From NCBI RefSeq assembly GCF_947499845.1, contig NZ_CANMPM010000003.1, forward strand, positions 62,001 through 126,000: a stretch of 64,000 bases of DNA, in the 5' to 3' direction. Positions 37,400 through 46,969 of the stretch are shown piece by piece. The stretch comes from an uncultured Pseudokineococcus sp. (GTDB taxonomy: Bacteria; Actinomycetota; Actinomycetes; Actinomycetales; Quadrisphaeraceae). The notes under the pieces were generated by a model that ran no database searches, was not told the origin of the DNA, and saw only the letters and a program-made list of their open reading frames with translations. A program made the translations under genes and the position numbers. Numbering within the stretch: position 1 is the stretch's first letter; each line of letters begins with the position of its first letter.

Positions 37400-37741
37400 A
37401 TGGCGAACCAGCGGGCCGAGGGCCTCGACGACGTGTGGGACGACTGGCAGGACGCGGTGAACATGACGCCGAAGCAGCTCGAAGAGTGGCTGGAGACCGA
37501 CGAGTCGAAGTCCGTGGGCGACACAGGCGGGGACGGCGAGTCGACCGGCCACCAGAGCGGGCGGCGGATCGTCGAGATCCAGCGGACCAAGAAGGACGAC
37601 CTCACCGAGGACGACGTCGCGCACATGAGGAAGGTCGTCGGCTACGTGCACCGGCACCGGGCGCAGAAGCCGAAGGACGACGTCGAGCACTCGAAGTGGC
37701 GCTACTCGCTCATGAACTGGGGCAACGACCCGCTGGCCTGA
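37400..37741 (+). CDS. DUF3140 protein
   Basis: A 113-residue, highly charged soluble protein of DUF3140, a family mainly of actinobacteria. Seen: VWDDWQDAVNMTPKQLEEWL at the N-terminus, then a Gly/Ser linker and IVEIQRTKKDDLTEDDVAHM, VVGYVHRHRAQKP and SKWRYSLMNWGNDPL. The composition suggests nucleic-acid or chromatin contact, but no function is known. No Shine-Dalgarno sequence precedes the ATG. It converges with the PAS-AraC gene. Confidence 0.82.
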   Translation: MANQRAEGLDDVWDDWQDAVNMTPKQLEEWLETDESKSVGDTGGDGESTGHQSGRRIVEIQRTKKDDLTEDDVAHMRKVVGYVHRHRAQKPKDDVEHSKWRYSLMNWGNDPLA

Positions 37742-37762
37742 GCCCGCGGCCCTCCCCGACGC

Positions 37763-38572
37763 TCAGCGCCCGCGCCGCCGGAACTGCCCGGGCGTCTCCC
37801 CGGCCAGGCGGGCGAACTGCCGGGTGAAGGACGGCTGGTCGTAGAAGCCGCAGGCGGCGGCGACGTCGGCGAGCGGGGTGTCGGTGCTCGTCAGCAGGTC
37901 GGCGGCGCGGTCGATGCGCGTCCGCAGCACGAGCTGGCGGGGCGACAGGCCGAACACGCGGCGGACGCGCCGCTCGAGCACGGGCACCGAGCAGCCGGCC
38001 GCGGCGGCGAGGTCGCTCGTGCGCGGCGGGGCGGCCACCGAGGACTGGACGAGCTCGACGACCCGTGAGAGGCCCGTGAGGGCCGGGTCCGCGTCGTCGG
38101 CCTCGCGCAGGTCCTGGCTGAGGCTCACCAGCCCGAGCACCGCGCCGTCCGTCCCGCGCACCGGCAGCTTGGTCGTGAGGTACCAGCCCGGGGCGCCCCC
38201 CTCGCGGCGGATGAGCTCGAGCTCGTGGCGCAGCGGCTCGCCCGTGCGCAGCACGCCGGCGTCCTGCTCCTCGTAGCGCTCGGCGAGGTCGGGCACGAAG
38301 AGCTCGCGCGCCGTGCGGCCGACGACGTCGCGGCGCGAGCGCTCGCCCGTGCGCCTCACGAAGGCGTCGTTGACGGCCGTGTACCGCCCGCCCGCGTCCT
38401 TCGCGCAGAACATGACGTCGGCGGTCTCGTCGAGCAGGTCGAGCAGCGCGGGCGCGAGGGCCTCCGCGGGCCACCCGCCGGGGAGGCGGCCGCCGGCGGG
38501 GAGCGGGGCGGCGACGTCGTCGACGGCGCCGAGGTCACCCTCGTCGGGGCCGTGGTCCGCGCCGCTCGTCAT
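37763..38572 (-). CDS. PAS-AraC transcriptional regulator
   Basis: A 269-residue regulator with a PAS domain at about residues 45-155 (LLDETADVMFCAKDAGGRYTAVNDAF...REGGAPGWYLTTKLP) and an AraC double helix-turn-helix at 170-268 (DLAAAAGCSVPVLERRVRRV, LADVAAACGFYDQPSFTRQF). It is divergent from putA, 53 bases away, which makes it the likely controller of proline catabolism, perhaps reading a small ligand or redox state through PAS. This bifunctional PutA lacks its own DNA-binding domain, so a separate regulator is expected. Confidence 0.9.
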   Translation of the reverse strand: MTSGADHGPDEGDLGAVDDVAAPLPAGGRLPGGWPAEALAPALLDLLDETADVMFCAKDAGGRYTAVNDAFVRRTGERSRRDVVGRTARELFVPDLAERYEEQDAGVLRTGEPLRHELELIRREGGAPGWYLTTKLPVRGTDGAVLGLVSLSQDLREADDADPALTGLSRVVELVQSSVAAPPRTSDLAAAAGCSVPVLERRVRRVFGLSPRQLVLRTRIDRAADLLTSTDTPLADVAAACGFYDQPSFTRQFARLAGETPGQFRRRGR

Positions 38573-38625
38573 GGGAGTCGGGACCGTACAAGACAGGTGC
38601 CCCCGGGCAGGCGCACCCTCGGGGC

Positions 38626-41600
38626 ATGACGCTCACCGACCCCGCCCCCGGCGCGGCGACGACGCCCGCCCCCCCGTCCGGCGCGGCCCGCAAGGGCCTC
38701 GGGCAGCAGCGCGACGCGTGGGACGCCCGGGTCGCGTCCGCCCCCGCCGCCCCCGCCGACGACGTCGTCGAGCGCTGCGTGCCCGCGGCGCTGGAGCGCG
38801 CGCAGCGCTGGGTCGAGGCGACGAAGGGCCCGCAGGCCGCCGACGAGAAGAAGGCGACCGAGCGCCTCGCCTCCCTCGTCCACGACCCCGCCGGCGTCGA
38901 CATGACGATGTTCTTCGTCGACCGCGTCGCGCGCCCGGAGGACGACGCCGTCGCCGCCCGGGCGCTCGGCGAGATGGTCGGGGACGCGCTGCCGGACTTC
39001 CTCTCGGTGCCGGACAAGGTGCTCATGGCCGCCGGCGCGCGCCTCGCGCCGCTCCTGCCGAGGGTCGCCATGCCCGCCGCCCGCCTGCGCCTGCGCCAGC
39101 TCGTCGGCCACCTCGTCGCCGACGCCGGCGACCGGCCGCTCGGCCGCCACCTGGCGAAGGCCCGGCGGGACGGCGTCCAGCTCAACCTCAACCTCCTCGG
39201 CGAGGCCGTGCTGGGCCACGAGGAGGCCGACCGCCGCCTCGACGCCGTCCGCCGGATCGTCGAGCGCGAGGACGTCGACTACGTCTCGGTCAAGGCGTCG
39301 TCGGTCGCGGCGCAGCTCGTGCCGTGGGACGTCGAGGGCAGCCGCGACCGGCTCGTCGAGCGCCTGCTGCCGCTGTACCGGACGGCGCGCTCGCGCTCGC
39401 CGCACGTCTTCCTCAACCTCGACATGGAGGAGTACAAGGACCTCCACCTCACCGTCGACGTCTTCGAGCAGCTCGTGTCCACGCCCGGGCTCGAGGACCT
39501 CGAGGCGGGCATCGTCCTGCAGGCCTACCTGCCCGACGCCCTCCCGGCGCTCGAGCGCATCACGGCCTTCGCCCGCGCCCGCGTCGAGGCCGGTGGCGCG
39601 CCGGTCAAGGTCCGCCTCGTCAAGGGCGCCAACCTCGCGATGGAGCACGTCGACGCCGAGGTGCACGACTGGCCGCAGGCGCCGTACACCTCGAAGGAGG
39701 ACGTCGACGCCAACTACGTGCGCCTCCTCGACGTCGCCCTCACGCCCGAGCGCACGCGCTGGGTGCGCATCGGCGTCGCCAGCCACAACCTGCCCGACGT
39801 GGCGCTGGCCGTGGAGGTGGCGCGGGCCCGCGGGGCCGAGGACGGTCTCGACGTCGAGATGCTCCAGGGGATGGCGCCCGCGCAGGCGCGCGCCGTGCGG
39901 GCCGACGCGGGGCGGCTCGTGCTCTACACGCCCGTCGTGCACCCCGAGGACTTCGACGTCGCCGTCTCCTACCTCGTGCGCCGCCTCGAGGAGAACGCCG
40001 CGCCGCAGAACTACCTCTACGCGCTCTTCGCGCCCGACTCCGCGGGCGGGGCGCCCCTGGCCGACCAGGAGCAGCGCTTCCGCGACTCGGTGCGCCGCCG
40101 CTTCGAGGTGCCCGCCGCGCCGCGGCGCACGCAGGACCGGCTCGCCGAGGAGGCCTCCGAGGGCGAGCAGGGCCCGGGCGAGCGCACGACCGGCAGCACC
40201 CCCGACGAGGCGCTCGCCTTCACCGGCGAGCCCGACACCGACCCGTCGCTCCCCGCCAACCGCGTCTGGGCCGAGCGGGTGCTCGCCCGCGACCCCGGCC
40301 CCGTCCGCGCGGCCGTCGTCACCGACGTCGCCGCGGTCGACGCCGCCGTCGAGCGGGCGCGCGCCGCCGGCGAGGCCTGGGCGCGCGTCCCGGCCGCCGA
40401 GCGCGCCGCCGTCCTGCGCCGCGCCGGCGACCTGCTGGCCTCCCGCCGCGGCGACCTCGTCGCCGTCATGGCGCACGAGGCCGGCAAGACGGTGGCCGAG
40501 GCCGACCCCGAGGTCTCCGAGGCCGCCGACTTCGCCCGCTACTACGCGCGCAGCGCCGTCGAGCTCGAGCGCGTCGAGGGAGCCGCCTTCGCCCCCGCGC
40601 GGGTCGTCGTCGTCACGCCGCCGTGGAACTTCCCCGTCGCCATCCCCATGGGCGGCGTGCTCGCGGGCCTCGCGGCCGGGGCGGGCGTCGTCATCAAGCC
40701 CGCGCCGCAGGTGGTGCGGTGCTCCGAGGTCGGCCTCGAGCCGATCCAGCGGGCGCTCGCCGAGGCGGGGGCGCCCGAGGGCCTCCTGCAGCTGCTGCGC
40801 ACCGACGAGGCCGACGCCGGGCGGCGCCTCGTCACCCACCCGGCCGTCGACGCCGTCGTCCTCACGGGCGCGTCCGACACGGCGCGGCTCTTCCGGTCAT
40901 GGCGGCCCGACCTGCGGCTGCTCGCCGAGACGAGCGGTAAGAACGCCCTCGTCGTCACGCCGTCGGCGGACGTCGACCTCGCGGTCGCGGACGTCGTCCG
41001 CTCCGCCTTCGGCCACGCCGGCCAGAAGTGCTCCGCCGCGAGCCTCGTGCTGGCCGTCGGGAGCGTGGCGCGCTCCGACCGCTTCCGCCGCCAGCTGGCG
41101 GACGCCGTCCGCTCGCTGCCCGTCGGGTGGGGCACGGACCTGTCCACCGTCATGGGCCCCGTCATCGAGCCGCCGAGCGGCAAGCTGCTGCGCGGCCTGA
41201 CCACGCTCGAGCCCGGCGAGCGCTGGCTCGTCGAGCCCCGCCCGCTCGACGGCTCGGGCCGCCTGTGGTCGCCGGGCGTCCGCGAGGGCGTGCGGCGCGG
41301 CTCGTGGTTCGCGACGACGGAGTGCTTCGGCCCCGTCCTCGGCGTCATGGCGGTGCGCGACCTCGAGGAGGCCGCGCAGGTGGCCGCCGAGACCGGCTAC
41401 GGCCTCACCGGCGGCATCCACACGCTCGACGACGCCGAGGTCGACGCCTGGCTCGAGCTGGCGCCCGTGGGCAACGCCTACGTGAACCGCCACATCACCG
41501 GGGCGATCGTCCAGCGGCAGTCCTTCGGCGGCTGGGACGGCTCGACCGTCGGCCCGGGCGCCAAGGCCGGCGGGCCGAACTACGTCGCCCAGCTGGGCAC

Positions 41601-42255
41601 CTGGGCCGACGCCGAGCCGCTCCCGGCGACCACGGGCGGCGACGTCGTCCCGTCCGTCGCCGCGGTGCTGGCCGCCACGACGTCCCACGTGGGCGACGAC
41701 GACGCGGCGTGGCTCCGCGCCGCCGCCGCCTCCGACGAGGGCGCCTGGGCCGCCGAGGTCGGTGTCGAGCACGACGAGACGGGTCTCGAGGTCGAGGAGA
41801 ACACCTTCCGCTACCGGCCGCTGCCGTCGCTGCGCGTGCGGTGCGGGCCCGGGACGACGCCGCGCGACGTCGCCCGCGTGCGCCTCGCCGCGGCCCGCGC
41901 CGGGACGCCGCTCGAGCTCAGCGTCCCGGCCGGCCGGGAGGACCTGCGGGCCGTCGCGGCCGCCGGGGCGGACCCGGCCCCGCGGGTGCGGGTCGTCGTC
42001 GAGGACGCCGCCGCGCTCGGCGCCCGTCTGCGCGAGGGCCGGGCGGGGGAGCGCCTGCGCGTCCTCGGCGGGCTCGAGGACGCCGTTGCCACGGCGGCCG
42101 CCGAGGCGGGCACGAGCCTCGTCCCGGGTCCCGCGCTCGCCGCGGGACGGCGCGAGCTGCTCACCGTCGTCCGCGAGCAGGCCGTGAGCCGCACGCGGCA
42201 CCGCTTCGGGCACGTGCAGCGCCCGTCGCGCTCGCTGGACGCCGCCCAGGCCTGA
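38626..42255 (+). CDS. putA: Bifunctional proline dehydrogenase / P5C dehydrogenase
   Basis: A 1209-residue PutA that oxidises proline to glutamate in two steps, with FAD and NAD+. The proline dehydrogenase barrel covers about residues 60-480, with the substrate motif YLVRRLEENAAPQNYL. The aldehyde dehydrogenase part covers 520-970, with E768 (LLAETSGKNA) and catalytic C802 (GHAGQKCSAASL). A C-terminal domain of about 230 residues matches the extra ALDH-like domain of long PutA forms. The ribbon-helix-helix domain of enteric PutA is absent. It is followed by a 46-base palindrome. Confidence 0.95.
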   Translation: MTLTDPAPGAATTPAPPSGAARKGLGQQRDAWDARVASAPAAPADDVVERCVPAALERAQRWVEATKGPQAADEKKATERLASLVHDPAGVDMTMFFVDRVARPEDDAVAARALGEMVGDALPDFLSVPDKVLMAAGARLAPLLPRVAMPAARLRLRQLVGHLVADAGDRPLGRHLAKARRDGVQLNLNLLGEAVLGHEEADRRLDAVRRIVEREDVDYVSVKASSVAAQLVPWDVEGSRDRLVERLLPLYRTARSRSPHVFLNLDMEEYKDLHLTVDVFEQLVSTPGLEDLEAGIVLQAYLPDALPALERITAFARARVEAGGAPVKVRLVKGANLAMEHVDAEVHDWPQAPYTSKEDVDANYVRLLDVALTPERTRWVRIGVASHNLPDVALAVEVARARGAEDGLDVEMLQGMAPAQARAVRADAGRLVLYTPVVHPEDFDVAVSYLVRRLEENAAPQNYLYALFAPDSAGGAPLADQEQRFRDSVRRRFEVPAAPRRTQDRLAEEASEGEQGPGERTTGSTPDEALAFTGEPDTDPSLPANRVWAERVLARDPGPVRAAVVTDVAAVDAAVERARAAGEAWARVPAAERAAVLRRAGDLLASRRGDLVAVMAHEAGKTVAEADPEVSEAADFARYYARSAVELERVEGAAFAPARVVVVTPPWNFPVAIPMGGVLAGLAAGAGVVIKPAPQVVRCSEVGLEPIQRALAEAGAPEGLLQLLRTDEADAGRRLVTHPAVDAVVLTGASDTARLFRSWRPDLRLLAETSGKNALVVTPSADVDLAVADVVRSAFGHAGQKCSAASLVLAVGSVARSDRFRRQLADAVRSLPVGWGTDLSTVMGPVIEPPSGKLLRGLTTLEPGERWLVEPRPLDGSGRLWSPGVREGVRRGSWFATTECFGPVLGVMAVRDLEEAAQVAAETGYGLTGGIHTLDDAEVDAWLELAPVGNAYVNRHITGAIVQRQSFGGWDGSTVGPGAKAGGPNYVAQLGTWADAEPLPATTGGDVVPSVAAVLAATTSHVGDDDAAWLRAAAASDEGAWAAEVGVEHDETGLEVEENTFRYRPLPSLRVRCGPGTTPRDVARVRLAAARAGTPLELSVPAGREDLRAVAAAGADPAPRVRVVVEDAAALGARLREGRAGERLRVLGGLEDAVATAAAEAGTSLVPGPALAAGRRELLTVVREQAVSRTRHRFGHVQRPSRSLDAAQA

Positions 42256-42264
42256 GACGGCCGG

Positions 42265-42310
42265 GGTGGCAGCCCCTCGTCGTGGAAGAGCACGACGAGG
42301 GGCTGCCACC
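42265..42310. terminator. Long palindrome between putA and phoD
   Basis: Perfect 20-base arms (42265-42284 and 42291-42310) with the six-base loop GAAGAG. It lies between convergent genes and would terminate in both directions. There is no T-run. The sequence is not related to the A or B families, but size and placement are alike. Confidence 0.7.
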
Positions 42311-42337
42311 TCCGGCTGGACCCCCTCCCGGCCGACC

Positions 42338-44167
42338 TCAGCGGCGCGACGCCGAGCGGAGCTCGTCGCTCCGCGGCCCCAGCTCGTCCACCGGGCCGCT
42401 GATCCTGCGGGACCCGCGCACCGAGACGAACGAGGTCTCGTACCGCGTGACGGCGTCGGGGTCGAGCCGCGGGTCGACGGCCAGGCCCGTGTCGCCGCCC
42501 GAGGCGATGAAGTGGACGTCGGCCTGGACCCGCTCCGGCGTCACGTCGAGGACGACGAAGCCGTGCCCGATCCCGTCGAGGTAGCGCACCCACGGGTTGC
42601 GCCGCTGGAACGCCGCGGTGACGGCCTGCGCCGTCGCCGCGCCCCCGAGCGACTCCTTGAACCCGTTGCTCGTGACCGACGGGCAGACGTACTCGACGCC
42701 GACGGACGTGGCGCCGGGGTCGGCGGTGTAGGCCGCGACGTCCGTCGGGAGGTCGTTGGCCCACGAGGAGTGGATGTCCCCGGTGAGCATGACGGGGTCG
42801 GCCGTGGCGTCCGCCATCGCGGCCAGGACCGCGGCCTGGTCGGCCTGGTACCCGTCCCACTGGTCGGTGTTGAAGACGGCGCCCTCGGGACCGCTCGTGC
42901 TGAGCACCCGCGCGAAGACGGTCTGGTTGCCCACCAGGTGCCACGCCTTCTCGCTGCGGCGGAGGCCCTCGGTCAGCCACGCCAGCTGCTCACGCTCGGG
43001 CAGCTGCCGCTCCGGGTCGACCAGGGCCGGGTTGACCGCGCCGTCGACGAGGGCCGGCACCTGCTGGCTGCGGTGCTGCCGCGTCTCGACCACGGAGAGG
43101 TCGGCGAGGTCGCCGAAGGAGAACCGGCGGAAGAACTGCCGCCCCTGGTGGGGCTCCAGCTGCCAGTGCTCGGGCTCGCGGATCGGCATCCACTCCAGGT
43201 ACGCCTGGAAGGCGCGCGCCCGCCGCTCGAGGAAGTCGCCCTCGGGGCGGACCCCGTCGGCCTGCCCGGGGCCGGTGTACGGCGTCCCCGGGTCGTCCTG
43301 CTCCTCGTGGTTCTCGGCGCCGGTGGCGTGGGCGTCGTTGGTGATCTCGTGGTCGTCGAAGATGACGACCCAGGGGTGGCGGGCGTGGGCGGCCTAGGCG
43401 TCCGGGTCGGACTTGTAGAGCGCGTGGCGCACCCGGTAGTCCTCGAGCGTCACCATCTCGACGGGCGGTTGGTGGTCGCGGACGCCGACGAGCTCGCGGG
43501 GGCCGTAGCGGTCCCCGGACCCGGGGACGCCGGGGACGGCGGGCTCGTTGCCGTACTCGTAGACGTAGTCGCCGAGGTGGAGCACGAGGTCGAGGTCGTC
43601 GCGCGCCGCGATGCCGCGGTAGGCCGTGAAGTAGCCGCCCGTGTAGTTGCTGCACGACGCGAAGGCCAGGCGCAGGGCGTGGGTCGTGCCCGGCTCGTCG
43701 GGCGAGGTGCGCGTGCGCCCCACCGGGGAGACGTCGCGGCGCACGCGGAAGCGGTAGAAGTACTCGGTGTAGGGCTGCAGGTCGCTGACGACGACCTTGA
43801 CGGTGTGGTCGCGCTCCGCGCTCGTCCACGTGCGCCCGCGCCGGACGACCTCGCGGAAGCCCTCGTCCGCGGCGACCTCCCAGACGACGTCGCGCGCCGG
43901 TCCGCGACCGCTGCCGGGCACCGCCGAGGGCACCGGCGTGACGCGCGTCCACAGGAGGACCTCGGTCGCGGTGGGGTCGCCGCTCGCGACGCCGAAGGCG
44001 AAGACGCCGGCGCGCGAGAGGAGGTCGCCGACGGCGGCCCGGGCGTCGGCGGGCGTCAGCCCGGCGGCACCGGCGGCCGCGGCGCCGCCGAGCAGGACGC
44101 CGCGCCGGGACACGCTCCTCGCGGAGCCCGCGTCGGTCGCCGGGGAGGTGGGGGTCTGCACGCTCAC
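42338..44167 (-). pseudogene. phoD: phoD-like alkaline phosphatase interrupted by an in-frame TAG
   Basis: A PhoD-family phosphodiesterase/phosphatase of about 609 codons, exported by Tat (SRRGVLLGG) with Ca2+/Fe3+ cofactors in the family. The N-terminal part contains FASCSNYTGG and VLHLGDYVYEYG. At codon 258 (43394-43396) the frame meets TAG, then continues in the same frame with HPWVVIFDDHEITND, the catalytic block, and on to TGDIHSSW and a normal TGA. Only one codon breaks the gene; CAG is the likely ancestor. TAG is used as a true stop in neighbours (37239, 55144), so readthrough is unlikely. A base-calling error is possible. GTG 44167 is the likely start. Confidence 0.85.
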
Positions 44168-44335
44168 GCCCGGAAGGTCCCGCCGAGAGGCGTCGGCCGC
44201 TCGGCCGGCGCGTGAACGCCGCACGGCGGGCCGCCGACGGCTGAGGAGTGCGTGCGAGACGCTCCCGCCGGACGGCGAGGACCGGCAGACTCGTGCCGTC
44301 CCGCGACGGCGGGACGAGCCACGGGGGAGGCGCCG

Positions 44336-45388
44336 GTGTCAGCTGCCACGAGGTCCCAGCGGGCGGAGATCGCCTCCGGCACCTGGTCCTGCCGCGCCGT
44401 CGGGGCGCTCGGCGCCCTCGGCGGCGCCACCGCGTGGGCGTCGGCGGTGGCGTCGACCGGCGCGGCGCGAGCGGCCGAGCTCGCGCTCGTCGAAGCGGGG
44501 GCACCGCCCGGGGGCGACCCCTGGCAGGTCGACAGCGTGGGCACCGTCGACCTCGCCCTCCACGACACCCGCCTCGGGGCGCTCGTGGTGGTGCTCCTGG
44601 CGCTGGTGCTCCTCGTCGCCCCGGCGGGCCGGGCGGCGAGCGGACCCCGCTGGCCCGTGGTGCTCGGCGGCGGTGCGGCGCTCGTCCTGGGCAACGTGCT
44701 CGTGGCCCCGTCCGTCGGGGAGGGGGCGGGGGGTGTGCTCGCGGGGACGGCCGGCCTGCTCGCGGTCGTCGTCGTGGGCTGCGCCGTCGCCGCCGGCCTC
44801 GCCGCCGCCCTGCCCGGTGCACGGCCGAGCCGCGCCGGCCGCGACCCCCTGACGCTCCGCGGCCGGCTCGTGGGCGCCGGCGCCGCAGCGGGGACCGCGG
44901 TGGCGCTGGGCGTGAACGGGCTGGAGGTCGACGGGCTGGGCGACGGCTGGGGGTACCTGCTCGTGCCGGCGGCCGCCGCCTCCGCCGCGCTGTCCGCGGC
45001 CGTGCTCGGCGTCCTCACCGTCACGTTCGTGCTGCTCGGGCCCACTCCCCGTCCCGGGCGGCGGCGGCTCGCCCTCGCCGCGGCGGCCGCGACGCCCGGG
45101 ACCGCCTCCGCGGCGGTGCTCCTCGGCGGGGGCCCGCTCGAGGAGCTCGTGGGCCTCCTGGCCGGCCCGATCCTCTTCGCGGCGCTGCCGGGTGGACTGG
45201 TGTCCCTCGTCCTCACCGCCCCGGCGGGCGCGGAGATCGGCGTCGACGGCCTGCCCTTCGTCGGCGGCGGGACGCTGGTGGGTCTCGTCGTCGGGCTCGT
45301 CCTGTCGTCGCTGGGGTCGAGCGGGGGCGAGCGCGTCCCGGCGCCCGCGGTCGGGACGGGCCCCGACGACGCCGCGGACCTAGCGTGA
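44336..45388 (+). CDS. Hypothetical polytopic membrane protein
   Basis: A 350-residue, Ala/Gly/Val/Leu-rich membrane protein with about eight hydrophobic stretches, including LGALVVVLLALVLLVAPAG and GTAGLLAVVVVGCAVAAGLA. A short loop with PWQVDSVGTVDLALHD follows the first helix. GTG 44336 has GGGGGAGG upstream; the frame also extends to 44252. No family or motif is recognised. It is divergent from the phoD pseudogene and directly upstream of an epimerase-like gene. Confidence 0.7.
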   Translation: MSAATRSQRAEIASGTWSCRAVGALGALGGATAWASAVASTGAARAAELALVEAGAPPGGDPWQVDSVGTVDLALHDTRLGALVVVLLALVLLVAPAGRAASGPRWPVVLGGGAALVLGNVLVAPSVGEGAGGVLAGTAGLLAVVVVGCAVAAGLAAALPGARPSRAGRDPLTLRGRLVGAGAAAGTAVALGVNGLEVDGLGDGWGYLLVPAAAASAALSAAVLGVLTVTFVLLGPTPRPGRRRLALAAAAATPGTASAAVLLGGGPLEELVGLLAGPILFAALPGGLVSLVLTAPAGAEIGVDGLPFVGGGTLVGLVVGLVLSSLGSSGGERVPAPAVGTGPDDAADLA

Positions 45389-45392
45389 GGCC

Positions 45393-46391
45393 ATGAGCGC
45401 CCTCAAGGTCCTGTTCATCGGCGGCAGCGGCATCATCAGCTCGGCCTGCTCCGCCCTCGCGGTCGAGCGGGGGATCGACCTCACGGTCCTCAACCGCGGC
45501 AGCACGACGACGCGGCCCCTGCCGCAGGGCGCCCGGGTGCGGCAGGCCGACGTCCGCGACCCCGCCTCCGTGCGGGAGGCGCTGGGCGACGAGGAGTTCG
45601 ACGTCGTCGTCGACTGGGTCGCCTTCACCCCGGACCACGTGCGCACCGACGTCGAGCTCTTCACCGGGCGCGCCGGGCAGTACGTCTTCATCAGCTCGGC
45701 GTCGGCGTACCAGACGCCGCCGCTGCGCGTCCCCGTCGTCGAGTCGACGCCGCTGCGCAACCCCTTCTGGCAGTACAGCCGCGACAAGATCGCCTGCGAG
45801 GAGCTGCTCACGGCGGCCTACCGCGAAGACGGCTTCCCCGTGACGGTCGTGCGCCCCTCGCACACCTACGACAAGACCCTGCTGCCCTTCGACGGCGGCT
45901 GGACGGTCGTCGACCGCATGCGCCGCGGGAAGGAGGTCGTCGTGCACGGCGACGGGACGTCGCTGTGGACCCTGACGCACCACCGCGACTTCGCCCAGGG
46001 CTTCACCGGGCTGCTGGGGAACGAGCGCGCGCTGGGCGAGGCCGTGCACATCACCTCCGACGAGGCGCTGCCGTGGGACGCGATCTACCGGACCGTCGCG
46101 GCGGCGGCCGGCGTCGAGCCGCGGATCGTCCACGTGCCGTCGGACGCCATCGCGGCGGCGGACGCGGAGTGGGGCGCCGGGCTGCTCGGCGACAAGGCCC
46201 ACTCGATGGTCTTCGACAACACGGTCCTCAAGACCCTCGTGCCGGGCTTCGCCGCGACGACCCCCTTCGCGCGGGGCGCCCGCGAGGTCGTCGAGTGGTA
46301 CGACGCGGACCCCGCGCGCCAGGTCGTCGACCCGCACATGGACGGCGTCATGGACCGGCTCGTCGAGGCCTACCGGCCGCGCGCCCTCTGA
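45393..46391 (+). CDS. NAD-dependent epimerase/dehydratase-like protein
   Basis: A 332-residue extended SDR. The N-terminal FIGGSGIISSACSALA is a variant dinucleotide-binding loop, followed by LTVLNRGSTTTRP. VFISSASAYQT and the YSRDK motif (Tyr-x3-Lys) supply the catalytic residues. The pattern resembles the reductase group that includes plastid CSP41-like and UDP-glucose epimerase relatives in actinobacteria. It starts four bases after the preceding stop. The substrate is unknown. Confidence 0.85.
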   Translation: MSALKVLFIGGSGIISSACSALAVERGIDLTVLNRGSTTTRPLPQGARVRQADVRDPASVREALGDEEFDVVVDWVAFTPDHVRTDVELFTGRAGQYVFISSASAYQTPPLRVPVVESTPLRNPFWQYSRDKIACEELLTAAYREDGFPVTVVRPSHTYDKTLLPFDGGWTVVDRMRRGKEVVVHGDGTSLWTLTHHRDFAQGFTGLLGNERALGEAVHITSDEALPWDAIYRTVAAAAGVEPRIVHVPSDAIAAADAEWGAGLLGDKAHSMVFDNTVLKTLVPGFAATTPFARGAREVVEWYDADPARQVVDPHMDGVMDRLVEAYRPRAL

Positions 46392-46492
46392 CGGCTCGCC
46401 GGACGTCCCGGCGGGCCCCCCGGACAGCCAAGGTCGAACACGCGTTCGACAGGTGGCTCGCGGCGGGGCACCATGGACCCGTGGCGGGCGGG

Positions 46493-46906
46493 ATGACGGC
46501 CGGGCGCGGGCCCCGGCGCGGCGAGCCGGTGGCGCGGACGGCGGCGGGCGGCGCGCTGCTCGGCCGGTCCGGGCCGGACGGGGGCCCGGGGGGCGCCCAC
46601 CGGCCGGGTCGCGCCGTCCCCTCGGGGCCCTCCGCGCCGCCGCCCGTCGAGGAGCACGAGGCGCCCGGTGACGACCGCCCCGCGGCGGACCCGGCGGAGC
46701 TGCGCCGGGCGCACCGCCACTGCTGGGTGCTGCCCGACGAGCCGGGGGAGGGCGGGGAGCAGGAGGAGCCCTTCGCCGGCGTCGTGGCCGAGTGGCGGCT
46801 GGGCCCGACGGGCTGGCTGGCCCGCGTCGTCTACGCCCTCGGCGACGGGGAGATGGCCACGGTCGTCGAGTCCTGGCTCGGCGCCGACCAGCTGCGGCCC
46901 GCGTGA
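46493..46906 (+). CDS. Hypothetical protein with conserved C-terminal core
   Basis: About 137 residues. The first 65 are Gly/Pro/Arg-rich and probably disordered, and the start is uncertain (ATG 46493 or GTG 46481). The last 65 look folded: HRHCWVLPDEP, GVVAEWRLGPTGWLARVVYAL and VVESWLGADQLRPA. The family is not recognised. A 14-base tandem duplication spans the stop codon. Confidence 0.5.
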   Translation: MTAGRGPRRGEPVARTAAGGALLGRSGPDGGPGGAHRPGRAVPSGPSAPPPVEEHEAPGDDRPAADPAELRRAHRHCWVLPDEPGEGGEQEEPFAGVVAEWRLGPTGWLARVVYALGDGEMATVVESWLGADQLRPA

Positions 46907-46922
46907 GCCGGCCCGCGTGAGC
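46895..46922. repeat. 14-base tandem duplication across a stop codon
   Basis: Two exact copies of CGGCCCGCGTGAGC (46895-46908 and 46909-46922). The stop codon of the preceding gene (46904-46906) is in the first copy, and the duplicated stop lies in the second. It is probably a replication-slippage event. Confidence 0.8.
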
Positions 46923-46969
46923 CCGTCTCGTAGGGCCGGGCGGGGCGCTGCGGCGGCTAGCGTCGCGCC

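Noticed and set aside
42338-43189. A separate 283-residue gene downstream of the phoD N-terminal half
   Set aside because: The frame is continuous with the upstream half except for one TAG, and the catalytic DDHE block lies between the two open parts, so this is one broken gene.
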